In this document: one piece after another, positions 31,094-43,300 of the stretch
How positions within the stretch are numbered: position 1 is the stretch's first letter
Layout: every line of letters begins with the position of its first letter
NCBI GenBank assembly: GCA_009746045.1
Contig: RPFO01000059.1
Location: 292,501 to 356,500 of the forward strand
Reading direction: 5' to 3'
Length of the DNA: 64,000 nucleotides
Source of the DNA: Mesostigma viride
Lineage: Eukaryota > Streptophyta > Mesostigmatophyceae > Mesostigmatales > Mesostigmataceae
Notes under the pieces: model-generated
What the model was told of the DNA's origin: nothing
The model's database searches: none
What the model saw: the letters and a program-made list of their open reading frames with translations, nothing else
Made by a program: the position numbers and the translations under genes

Positions 31094-31258
31094 TAAGGTG
31101 TGGAACTGAAATCTGACAGGTTCTAACTGTCGCACAATCCAAACCTGTTGCACACATTGTACGACAGGAAGTTGCAAATTAGATTGACCAAAATAAATAA
31201 GAAAAGAACACAAGGAGCCGCAAGGCTGGACCATACATGTTTGCAGTTCCACACTTTT
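31094..31258. repeat. Small 165-bp inverted-repeat element
   Basis: TAAGGTGTGGAACTG (31,094-31,108) and CAGTTCCACACTTTT (31,244-31,258) are inverted with 13 of 15 matching. A nested pair CTGTCGCACAAT / TTGTACGACAG lies inside. This could be a MITE, or a hairpin in the 3' UTR of the minus-strand gene. Confidence 0.45.
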
Positions 31259-31270
31259 GAGGCTGCGCCG

Positions 31271-31285
31271 ATTGTCTCCTTGATA
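31271..31285 (-). repeat. TATCAAGGAGACAAT motif 10 bp after the MRS2 stop
   Basis: Read on the minus strand this is TATCAAGGAGACAAT, the terminal motif of the 6,915 repeat and of the 6,223 decamer. It lies directly downstream of the stop codon of the magnesium channel gene, so a repeat end may form its 3' UTR. Confidence 0.55.
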
Positions 31286-31294
31286 AACTAGTAA

Positions 31295-31390
31295 TTACAA
31301 TATCCGCCTCTTCTTCAGGTGATTCATGGTGAAGATGAAGAGTACGAATGCGCCAACCACAATACCTATTGTAGTGTACCAGAAAGCCAT
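31295..31390 (-). CDS. MRS2: MRS2 exon 11 (second membrane helix and stop)
   Basis: Encodes MAFWYTTIGIVVGAFVLFIF then TMNHLKKRRIL and TAA; 96 nt. Acceptor CCACAG preceded by a T-rich stretch. The basic tail after the helix fits the topology known for MRS2, with both termini on the same side. Confidence 0.92.
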   Translation of the reverse strand: MAFWYTTIGIVVGAFVLFIFTMNHLKKRRIL

Positions 31391-34300
31391 CTGTGGTGTG
31401 CCAGAGACAAAGGTAACATCCAGTGGGAATACAGGGACATGGCATACCATTAGCTAGTTGACAAAATTGGCAGCTCAGGCACTGGAGAGTAACCGGGCAT
31501 GCCAGCAGGGGGCATCAAGTTCAGCGCTGTGTTCTCTCAAAGTGAGCCCGTCGCGCCTGAAACTAATTTAGGTTCGGTCTCCAGGGAAATATATTTATTG
31601 AAAAGCTTGGCTATGGATAAAGTATGCGCCACACAAGAAAAATACGTGCTACCAGTTACCTATGGGACCCTGGGTGGGGTACTCTACTACTAAAGGGCAA
31701 CAAAGTACTAAATGTAGGCATAAGATGAATGCAATCCCTAAAATACGAAAACTACCAGCATTCATCGGTTCGCAGACCATCTGAAAAGTTCATTTGAGAG
31801 GCAGCTTCTCACAAGCTGGACGATGACAAAAGAGATAAAGGGGTGTTGATGTTACAACCTTAAAACACGTGGGATTTTCTAGCCAGCTGTTTCTTGCCTG
31901 GTGGATAACACAGCGGCCAGGCTTTGCATCCGACATGGCATGCAACAATGCCAGCAAGATAAACTTTACAGAAGGAGAAAATAGGAATCAAGGATAACCG
32001 ATACAACGCGACCTCGACATACACAGTTGTATGACGCAATCCGCAAATAAGACTTTCGCTAACCCAACAGGAAGGCAAAACTTGGGAGGTATACTAGGCT
32101 AAATCCAGGGAAAGTGGACACCTCAGAAAGCCAGAATGAAAGGGGAATGGAGGTGTGCGTGTGTGTGGTGGGAGGGAAGCAAGCCCTTCGGGAACATGAA
32201 CCAGTTAAAAATTAACCTGCTGCACCACAGCACCTTTACATCTGCCAACCTGCTGACACCAATGTCTCCTGACATGCCCAGCAGCACAAAAGCACCCCAC
32301 ACATTCTACTAACCGATGCAAACCAACGGTGCTTGAGCTATTACTAACCCTGTTGGCTTTTACGACGTAAGAATTCCTTGCTATTCACATGCTCTGGGGC
32401 ACATGCGTATCGACAAGTAAAAGGAATTGCAAACTTCACTTTGCCTGCGTTGCCAACCCACCAAGGTCACAATAGTGAGAGCTTAAGCTGTGCAGGCAAG
32501 CCTCTTGATGGCATGACAGATGAGGGCACAAACTGGATTGACTCTTGGGCACAACAGGATGGCAAGGTTTTCCTTTCTACACAGGCACCGGCACAGAGCC
32601 AGAGGCACAAGGCACAAGGCACGCGTGTTGCTAGAAAACACCAGCAAAAGGCCATGCGACCTACGGTGTGCGTCTCCAGCCTGGACGTCATGTTCATCCC
32701 AAAGATGCCTGTGCGGGGAGGGTGAGCGCGCATACATACACATACACACAGATGGAGGCATGCAAACAGTGAGGCATGGAAACCACTCATGGCTGAATGC
32801 ACGAGGTGGCATGGGGTGTTACAGCACCAGCAGCCTACCATCCCCCAACCGTCTCCACCCATCTCACTTTGTGGGAGAGAATTGACCCCACCCTTCATGC
32901 AGGTTCCTTTCTATAGCCGGATGTAGCCTAGTCGCGCAAAAAACCACGTGGCAAAATGACTCTCTATCTATACCTCTAAGCAATAACCATAAAAGGCCCA
33001 AGCGACTCATGCTTGTAGTCCCGTCGCCAGGAGAGCAGGGGGGACGACATGGAGGCCTTCAGCCACAAGCATCACATGCCAGCCCCTGCATGTGACGTTT
33101 CATGGGGCAGGGTAATGCCTGGTCGCCACATCCAGCACAGTTTTATCGTGCTACCGCTCTTGTTGTGTCATAGGGTTGTTTCCAGGAACTACACAGCGTG
33201 GGGAATGTAAGGGATAAGCAAGCGGCCGCCTCGCCAGTGCCGCATGAGCACATTGGGCATGCAACAGCAAAATCATCGCGGCCGTCACCTGCGACCATGG
33301 CGCCGATGCCGACGGCGAAGGTGGCCACGGAGAGGACCAGCTCCAGCCGGTTGACCTCGTAGCGCCGTGAGCTGGTGGGGGGCGAGAGGCAAGGAGGCCA
33401 GGCAGCAAGGAGGGGCAGGGGGTAAAGAGTTGGAAGGGGCAAGGGCGAGGGTAAGGAGGGGCAAGGAGGTTGTAGGCAAGGTGCAATATGCGAGGAGGGG
33501 CAAGGAGGGGCAAGGAGGGGCAAGGAGGGGCAAGGAGGGGCAAGGAGGGGCAAGGAGGGGCAAGGAGGGGCAAGGAGGGGCAAGGAGGGGCAAGGAGGGG
33601 CAAGGAGGGGCAAGGAGGGGCAAGGAGGGGCAAGGAGGGGCAAGGAGGGGCACTTGGGGTAAGAAGGCACAGCCCATGGGGCAAATAAGGGAGAAGGGGC
33701 AGGAGGGGGCATCGGACAGCACCATTGGATAAAGCATGGTCCATAAAGCACCTGTCCGGCCAATACAGCCATATACAGCCAGATATTTGCCTCAAGGATG
33801 ATGCACACGTCCCACCCTTCAGGCAGATGCACATGCACCGCATTACAGAAACCAAGTGCAGTGCTGCAGCATTTGTATAGGAGAGAGTAGGAGGGAGATA
33901 CCCATACCCCAACCCCAATCCCACACCCCATATAGCACATCATGACCCCAATACCCAAGCATGCTGCACCTAGTACACATAAATTGTGATAACTGGAATT
34001 GTGGAGAAAGAAACCCAAACCCAGCACGTTGCCCGAATAGTGGGCGAGATAGCAGCCATAAATTTTCCCCTGTCCCAGCGGCTACTGAAGACAGAAACGT
34101 GAACCCTCCCTGAACATAAAACTACGCTAGACATGTAGCAATATGGCACTTCTGCATGCCAGAAGCAGCTGCTCCCAGCTCATGCATGTTTGCGCTCGCA
34201 CATACAGTGCGTGTGTGCACCTTCGTATGCGTGTGCGTGCCTGCGCGCCTCTGTCTCCCCGTGCGTGCGGCCCCCTGCCCACCTGAGTGAGACCGAGATG

Positions 34301-37300
34301 CTACTCTCCATGTCCCTGGCCTCGGCCAGCAGCCGCTCCGCCTGCACGTGGATGGACACAAAGCGCGCCATGTAGTACTCGAGCAGGTTCTCAATCTCCT
34401 CTTCCGCCAGCGCGATGAGCCGCACCGCCTCCTCCTCGCTCGGGTTGGTGCACGCCTCGCCCGTGGCCCCGGCCCCACTGCCCCGCAAGTGGCTGCGGCA
34501 CACCACCTTGAGGTTGCGCACCGCCATGCGCTGGATATCCTCCTCCTCCTCCAGCACCTCCAGCAACATCTGGCGGAGGCTGTCCGCGCGGGAGGCCACC
34601 TCCACCTGGGAGGGGGCGGGGGGGGGGGGGGGGGGAAGAGAAGGGACATTACCAATGCCCGCCTCAACACCGCGACCAGCATCATTGCCAGCAAGACACC
34701 CAACAAGAGTGCGTTTCCTGCCAACTGAGGCATTTGATAGGGTAGTGTACCAGGGCTCAGGAAAACTTCATGTGATTGCCGCCATGACTAGGTTTGTTAC
34801 TGCATATTTGTGAAGCTACCACTGCCAAAAAAGAAAGTTTAGTAATCACACGTGAAACTGTCACTGCTTTTACCCGGCGTGTAAGTGATTCTTGTCATTA
34901 AGAAGGGTGGGCAAGTGAGAGGGGCAGCTGTGTGTGGGGGGAGAAAGGCAATGGAGCGATGACAGGGGCCAGGAGCTGCCAGCAAGAGAAACCAAAGCCT
35001 CCGCCTGTTATGTTCCACAGGCAGCGCCACTCAAACACATTTGACCTTGTGTCCTTGCCCAGACATCAGGCGAGCCATCTTGGGAGCCGCGGTGTCAACA
35101 TCCATGAGACAACCAGCCAACATGGTTACAATTGGATGAGACGACCAGCCAACATGGCTACGGGGGGATGAGACAACCAGCCAACATGGCTACGAGGGGA
35201 TGAGACGACCAGCCAACATGGTTACGGGGGGATGAGACAACCAGCCAACGAGGCTACGGGGGGATGAGACGACCAGCCAACATGGTTACGGGGGGATGAG
35301 ACAACCAGCCAACGTGGCTACGGGGGGATGAGACAACCAGCCAACGTGGTTACGAGGGGATGAGACGACCAGCCAACATGGCTACGAGGGGATGAGACGA
35401 CCAGCCAACGTGGCTACGAGGGGATGAGACGACCAGCCAACATGGTTACGGGGGGATGAGACGACCAGCCAACATGGCTACGAGGGGATGAGACGACCAG
35501 CCAACATGGTTACGGGGGGATGAGACAACCAGCCAACATGGTTACGGGGGGATGAGACGACCAGCCAACGTGGTTACGAGGGGATGAGACAACCAGCCAA
35601 CATGGTTACGAGGGGATGAGACGACCAGCCAACGTGGTTACGGGGGGATGAGACGACCAGCCAACATGGCTACGGGGGGATGAGACGACCAGCCAACATG
35701 GCTACGGGGGGATGAGACAACCAGCCAACGTGGTTACGGGGGGATGAGACGACCAGCCAACATGGCTACGGGGGGATGAGACGACCAGCCAACGTGGTTA
35801 CGGGGGGATGAGACAACCAGCCAACGTGGTTACGGGGGGATGAGACAACCAGCCAACATGGTTACGGGGGGATGAGACAACCAGCCAACATGGTTACGGG
35901 GGGATGAGACAACCAGCCAACGTGGCTACGAGGGGATGAGACGACCAGCCAACATGGTTACGGGGGGATGAGACGACCAGCCAACGTGGTTACGAGGGGA
36001 TGAGACGACCAGCCAACATGGCTACGGGGGGATGAGACAACCAGCCAACATGGTTACGGGGGGATGAGACGACCAGCCAACGTGGTTACGGGGGGATGAG
36101 ACAACCAGCCAACATGGTTACGGATGGATGAGACGACCAGCCAACATGGCTACGGGGGGATGAGACGACCAGCCAACATGGCTACGGGGGGATGAGACAA
36201 CCAGCCAACGTGGTTACGGGGGGATGAGACGACCAGCCAACATGGCTACGGGGGGATGAGACGACCAGCCAACGTGGTTACGGGGGGATGAGACAACCAG
36301 CCAACGTGGTTACGGGGGGATGAGACAACCAGCCAACATGGTTACGGGGGGATGAGACAACCAGCCAACATGGTTACGGGGGGATGAGACAACCAGCCAA
36401 CGTGGCTACGAGGGGATGAGACGACCAGCCAACATGGTTACGGGGGGATGAGACGACCAGCCAACGTGGTTACGAGGGGATGAGACGACCAGCCAACATG
36501 GCTACGGGGGATGAGACAACCAGCCAACATGGTTACGGGGGGATGAGACGACCAGCCAACGTGGTTACGGGGGGATGAGACAACCAGCCAACATGGTTAC
36601 GGGGGGATGAGACAACCAGCCAACATGGTTACGGGGGGATGAGACAACCAGCCAACATGGTTACGGGGGGATGAGACGACCAGCCAACGTGGTTACGGGG
36701 GGATGAGACAACCAGCCAACATGGTTACGAGGGGATGAGACGACCAGCCAACATGGTTACGAGGGGATGAGACGACCAGCCAACGTGGTTACGGGGGGAT
36801 GAGACAACCAGCCAACATGGTTACGGGGGGATGAGACGACCAGCCAACATGGTTACGAGGGGATGAGACGACCAGCCAACATGGTTACGGGGGGATGAGA
36901 CGACCAGCCAACGTGGTCACGGGGGGATGAGACAACAAGCCAACATGGTTACGGGGGGATGAGACGACCAGCCAACATGGTTACGGGGGATGAGACAACC
37001 AGCCAACATGGTTACGGGGGGATGAGACGACCAGCCAACATGGTTACGGGGGATGAGACAACCAGCCAACATGGTTACGAGGGGATGAGACGACCAGCCA
37101 ACATGGCTACGGGGGGATGAGACAACCAGCCAACATGGTTACGGGGGGATGAGACAACCAGCCAACATGGTTACGGGGGGATGAGACGACCAGCCAACAT
37201 GGTTACGGGGGATGAGACGACCAGCCAACGTGGTTACGGGGGGATGAGACAACCAGCCAACATGGTTACGAGGGCATGAGACGACCAGCCAACGTGGTTA

Positions 37301-40300
37301 CGGGGGATGAGACGACCAGCCAACGTGGTTACGGGGGGATGAGACAACCAGCCAACATGGTTACGAGGGGATGAAACGACCAGCCAACATGGCTACGGGG
37401 GGATGAGACAACCAGCCAACATGGCTACGGGGGGATGAGACAACCAGCCAACGTGGCTACGGGGGGATGAGACAACCAGCCAACGTGGTTACGGGGGGAT
37501 GAGACAACCAGCCAACATGGTTACGGGGGATGAGACAACCAGCCAACATGGTTACGGGGGGATGAGACGACCAGCCAACGTGGCTACAGGGGGATGAGAC
37601 GACCAGCCAACATGGTTACGGGGGGATGAGACAACCAGCCAACGTGGTTACGAGGGGATGAGACAACCAGCCAACATGGTTACGGGGGGATGAGACGACC
37701 AGCCAACATGGTTACGGGGGGATGAGACGACCAGCCAACATGGTTACGGGGGGATGAGACAACCAGCCAACGTGGTTACGGGGGGATGAGACAACCAGCC
37801 AACGTGGCTACGGGGGGATGAGACAACCAGCCAACATGGTTACGGGGGGATGAGACGACCAGCCAACATGGCTACGGGGGGATGAGACGACCAGCCAACA
37901 TGGTTACGGGGGGATGAGACAACCAGCCAACATGGTTACGAGGGGATGAGACGACCAGCCAACATGGCTACGAGGGGATGAGACAACCAGCCAACGTGGT
38001 TACGGGGGGATGAGACAACCAGCCAACATGGTTACGGGGGGATGAGACAACCAGCCAACGTGGCTATGAGGGGATGAGACAACCAGCCAACGTGGCTACG
38101 GGGGGATGAGACAACCAGCCAACGTGGTTACGGGGGGATGAGACAACCAGCCAACATGGTTACGGGGGGATGAGACAACCAGCCAACGTGGTTACGGGGG
38201 GATGAGACGACCAGCCAACGTGGTTACGGGGGGATGAGACAACCAGCCAACATGGTTACGAGGGGATGAGACAACCAGCCAACATGGTTACGGGGGGATG
38301 AGACGACCAGCCAACATGGTTACGGGGGGATGAGACAACCAGCCAACATGGTTGCGGGGGGATGAGACAACCAGCCAACGTGGTTACAGGGGGATGAGAC
38401 AACCAGCCAACATGGTTACGGGGGGATGAGACAACCAGCCAACATGGCTACGGGGGGATGAGACGACCAGCCAACATGGTTACGGGGGGATGAGACAACC
38501 AGCCAACATGGTTACGGGGGATGAGACGACCAGCCAACATGGTTACGGGGGGATGAGACAACCAGCCAACGTGGCTATGAGGGGATGAGACAACCAGCCA
38601 ACGTGGCTACGGGGGGATGAGACAACCAGCCAACATGGCTACGGGGGGATGAGACGACCAGCCAACGTGGTTACGGGGGGATGAGACAACCAGCCAACAT
38701 GGCTACGGGGGGATGAGACGACCAGCCAACGTGGTTACGGGGGGATGAGACAACCAGCCAACATGGTTACGAGGGGATGAGACGACCAGCCAACGTGGTT
38801 ACGGGGGGATGAGACGACCAGCCAACGTGGCTACGGGGGGATGAGACGACCAGCCAACGTGGTTACGGGGGGATGAGACAACCAGCCAACATGGTTACGG
38901 GGGGATGAGACGACCAGCCAACATGGCTACGGGGGGATGAGACGACCAGCCAACATGGCTACGGGGGATGAGACAACCAGCCAACATGGTTACGAGGGGA
39001 TGAGACGACCAGCCAACGTGGTTACGGGGGGATGAGACAACCAGCCAACATGGTTACGGGGGGATGAGACGACCAGCCAACGTGGTTACGGGGGGATGAG
39101 ACAACCAGCCAACATGGTTACGGGGGGATGAGACAACCAGCCAACGTGGTTACGGGGGGATGAGACAACCAGCCAACATGGTTACGGGGGGATGAGACAA
39201 CCAGCCAACATGGCTACGGGGGGATGAGACGACCAGCCAACATGGTTACGGGGGATGAGACAACCAGCCAACATGGTTACGAGGGGATGAGACGACCAGC
39301 CAACATGGTTACGGGGGGATGAGACAACCAGCCAACGTGGCTATGAGGGGATGAGACAACCAGCCAACGTGGCTACGGGGGATGAGACAACCAGCCAACA
39401 TGGCTACGGGGGGATGAGACGACCAGCCAACGTGGTTACGGGGGGATGAGACAACCAGCCAACATGGTTACGGGGGGATGAGACGACCAGCCAACATGGC
39501 TACGGGGGGATGAGACAACCAGCCAACATGGCTACGGGGGGATGAGACGACCAGCCAACGTGGTTACGGGGGGATGAGACAACCAGCCAACATGGTTACG
39601 GGGGGATGAGACAACCAGCCAACATGGTTACGAGGGGATGAGACGACCAGCCAACATGGCTACGGGGGGATGAGACGACCAGCCAACGTGGTTACGGGGG
39701 GATGAGACAACCAGCCAACATGGCTACGAGGGGATGAGACAACCAGCCAACATGGCTACGAGGGGATGAGACGACCAGCCAACATGGTTACGGGGGGATG
39801 AGACGACCAGCCAACATGGTTACGAGGGGATGAGACGACCAGCCAACGTGGTTACGGGGGGATGAGACAACCAGCCAACGTGGCTACGGGGGGATGAGAC
39901 AACCAGCCAACATGGTTACGAGGGGATGAGACGACCAGCCAACGTGGTTACGGGGGGATGAGACGACCAGCCAACGTGGTTACGGGGGGATGAGACAACC
40001 AGCCAACGTGGTTACGGGGGATGAGACAACCAGCCAACATGGTTACGGGGGGATGAGACGACCAGCCAACGTGGTTACGGGGGAAGAGACAACCAGCCAA
40101 CATGGTTACGGGGGGATGAGACAACCAGCCAACGTGGTTACGGGGGGATGAGACAACCAGCCAACATGGTTACGGGGGGATGAGACGACCAGCCAACATG
40201 GTTACGAGGGGATGAGACGACCAGCCAACGTGGTTACGAGGCGATGAGACGACCAGCCAACGTGGTTACGGGGGGATGACACAACCAGCCAACATGGTTA

Positions 40301-43300
40301 CGGGGGGATGAGACAACCAGCCAACGTGGCTACGAGGGGATGAGACAACCAGCCAACGTGGTTACGGGGGGATGAGACGACCAGCCAACATGGTTACGGG
40401 GGATGAGACGACCAGCCAACGTGGTTACGGGGGGATGAGACAACCAGCCAACATGGTTACGGGGGGATGAGACGACCAGCCAACATGGTTACGGGGGGAT
40501 GAGACAACCAGCCAACATGGCTACGAGGGGATGAGACAACCAGCCAACATGGCTACGAGGGGATGAGACGACCAGCCAACATGGTTACGGGGGGATGAGA
40601 CGACCAGCCAACATGGTTACGAGGGGATGAGACGACCAGCCAACGTGGTTACGAGGCAAAACACCCGGCCACCTGTGACATTCCGTGCTGCCATGGGAGT
40701 GAAATGGCACCGTAGAGCTGTAGGTCACCAACAACACCTGCAGACACGACAGCGCCTGCCTTTAGTCAGCATGCAAGAACAGAAAAGAGTACATAGAGAC
40801 AATGACCTTGTCTGTGGGAAAACAAATTTGTTTGGGAAAAAAAAATGCCCTAGCTAAAGAGTTGTGCCAGTACCGCGTCCTTGTTTCTTAATACCATGCA
40901 ACTGAGGCACCCTTGCTACATGATAATCACACAAAAGCATTTTCCCCACAACCTTAAGGTGATTATCAACATTCAGCAAGCCGCTCATTCAACAGATGGC
41001 ACCTGCATAGGCGGGTGGGTGGGTGGGTGGGTGGGTGGGTGGGTGGGTGGGTGGGTGGGTGGGTGGGGTGGGTGGGTGGGTGGGTGGGTGGGTGGGTGGG
41101 TGGGTGGGTGGGTGGGTGGGTGGGTGGGTGGGTGGGTGGGTGGGTGGGTGGATGTGTGTGGGGTGGGTGGGAGGGGTTGGGGGTGGGGGGCGGGGGGGCG
41201 GGCGGGCAGGCGGGTGGGGTGGGGTGGGGTGGGGTGGGGGTTGTAGGCTCATCCGACATCCGTTTCCCATTCAATCCTTCCCACTGTAAGCCTGCCCCAG
41301 ATATTATACAGCAGTCACCAGCAGACCCACCAGCTTCTGTTTGCTGGAGCGCAGCTCTTCTAGGTAGCCTGGTGTCAGTCGCTTAGGGACCGCTTGTGTT
41401 AATAAATGCTTCACCTGCAAAGATCCACAGCGCAGTCGCCAAGTGTACAGCGCATTAGCAAGCAGTCACTGATACACAAATGCCACGCGCCACCAGCCCT
41501 GCACTGGGCCCCACAAGTGCCTGGTCAGGGTGGATATCAAAATTTACCGTGTGTGCATGCCAGCATGCAGCTACCTGCCATTTGTGCGTCTCGAGAACTT
41601 GCCCCCACATCCCTATAGCAACTCCCAAGCACGGTTGGTCCGAACAAGTCCCCTTTCTTACCTATCAGGTCCCAACGTCCCAGCCTTGCACGAAGGGTAG
41701 CAAGCGCCAAGGACCCCCTCTGATCATGAATTACAAAATGGACCAGGCCACTGTTCCATTACCAGCAATTTCAACAAAAGCGTCTGCTGATAAACAGGAC
41801 GTTTGCTCCATCTGCTTTGTTGATGCACATAACAGCGTGCACCCCTCTAATGGGTTCCCATAGCATCGAGTAGGTGCAAAGCCGTGCTCACCAAGTTTAC
41901 TAGGACCACGCCATCCCCGCCTTGATATAGCTATGTAGTATACAGCAAAAATGTCTTCTCCTACTGTCGCCCCCTTTCCAGAACAGTTGGCTGAGACCGA
42001 AGAGATCGCAGGAGTTTCGATTGGACAATGAGTATGCCTGCAAGATTTAGAGCCGCAGATTGCTGTGCGGCTGGAGGCTTGCTTGCTGTGGCACAACAAC
42101 AGCTCATCCTGACTGCATCCACCGGGTTAGACACTTCCCTTATGCTGGACCCAACATATCTGGATGCGGCACGCAGAAAAAACTCTCCAGATCCCACACA
42201 AGCAGATAACATGATCACAAGATTACACACATGTGGTGGCTGGTGGCACAGACCCCCGCCAGCCTACTTCCATTTGCAGCGAGTCTTTACCAGGGGCGTT
42301 CTCTGTGATAGGCTTTTCTTACCTGTGGCCCAATGCTGCCCAATTCCTTGTCAATCTCACTGGTGGCAGCGATGAGTGCCGCCTCTACCACCTGGCAGGG
42401 GCCGGTGGATGGAACACAACAACAACGAGACAGGAGAAGCTTGCTCAGCAAGGCATTGAGAAAGGAGCATGAAAGCAAGTTAACTACCATCCACATATAT
42501 ACAGTATCCAAAGAGTCCTGAAAGGGGCCCCAGACCGTGATGAATGCAAGGTATGGTCAGGCATGTCACAACATCCCAAGAAAGCAAGCCGGCTTAGGCC
42601 AGAAGCATAATTGTTACGACGCCAAAGAAGCAGGCTGCCACAGAAAACAATATTACGTCATCATGTTATACAACCACCTGCATTCTCGTCACAGGCGCTC
42701 GCGTTAAGGGCGCGTGCTACGCCCGCTCACGCTTGCTGTGCCTGTGCTGGACGCATGCCTCCTGTTTCCCCAATGCAGTGCGACTGAGGTTGTCACCTCA
42801 ACCGTCAGCCTAGAACCCTGCATTCCTGTCTGAGTCCACCAACGCTCACCTCAAACTCAAACACGCCCTGCACCGCGTTCTGGTCCACTGTATGCTGTAG
42901 CCCGCCCCGCTGCCCCATGCGGTTGATGAGCACGTCCATCATCACCTGCGATGCGGCGCTGGTGGGCCATACGGGGGGGGGGGTGTCAAGGGGGTGGGGA
43001 GCACAGGCGGGGAGCCAAGAAAGAGGGGAACATGAGCAGGTAGTGAGGGGTGGGTGAGGGCGAATACGGTCCACAGGTGGGAGCGAGGTGGTTGGTGGAG
43101 GTGGGATGGATGGGCATGCTGCATTGACAGGCACACCCACTGTGATGTGCGAAACAGCTTTGAAGTGACACTCAAGTGGTAGAGGGAGCAAAAGCTGGGC
43201 TGCAATGCCTCACTGCTTGGGTGCAGACATCCCCAAGGACTAGGGTTTTGATCACGTGGAGCTGGCGGCATGTGCACCGATGCATGCTGGGCTTCAGAAA

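Noticed and set aside
33143-34027. Proline/leucine-rich minus-strand ORFs
   Set aside because: Most of the sequence is translation of the 10-bp CAAGGAGGGG minisatellite. The real coding part is only exon 9 (33,289-33,371).
35103-40658. CRISPR-like array (32-bp repeats)
   Set aside because: Units are contiguous with no unique spacers, variation is limited to four fixed sites, and the context is a eukaryotic intron.
40966-41289. His-Pro-Thr and Gly-Trp-Val repeat ORFs
   Set aside because: Translation of the GGGT microsatellite inside intron 7.
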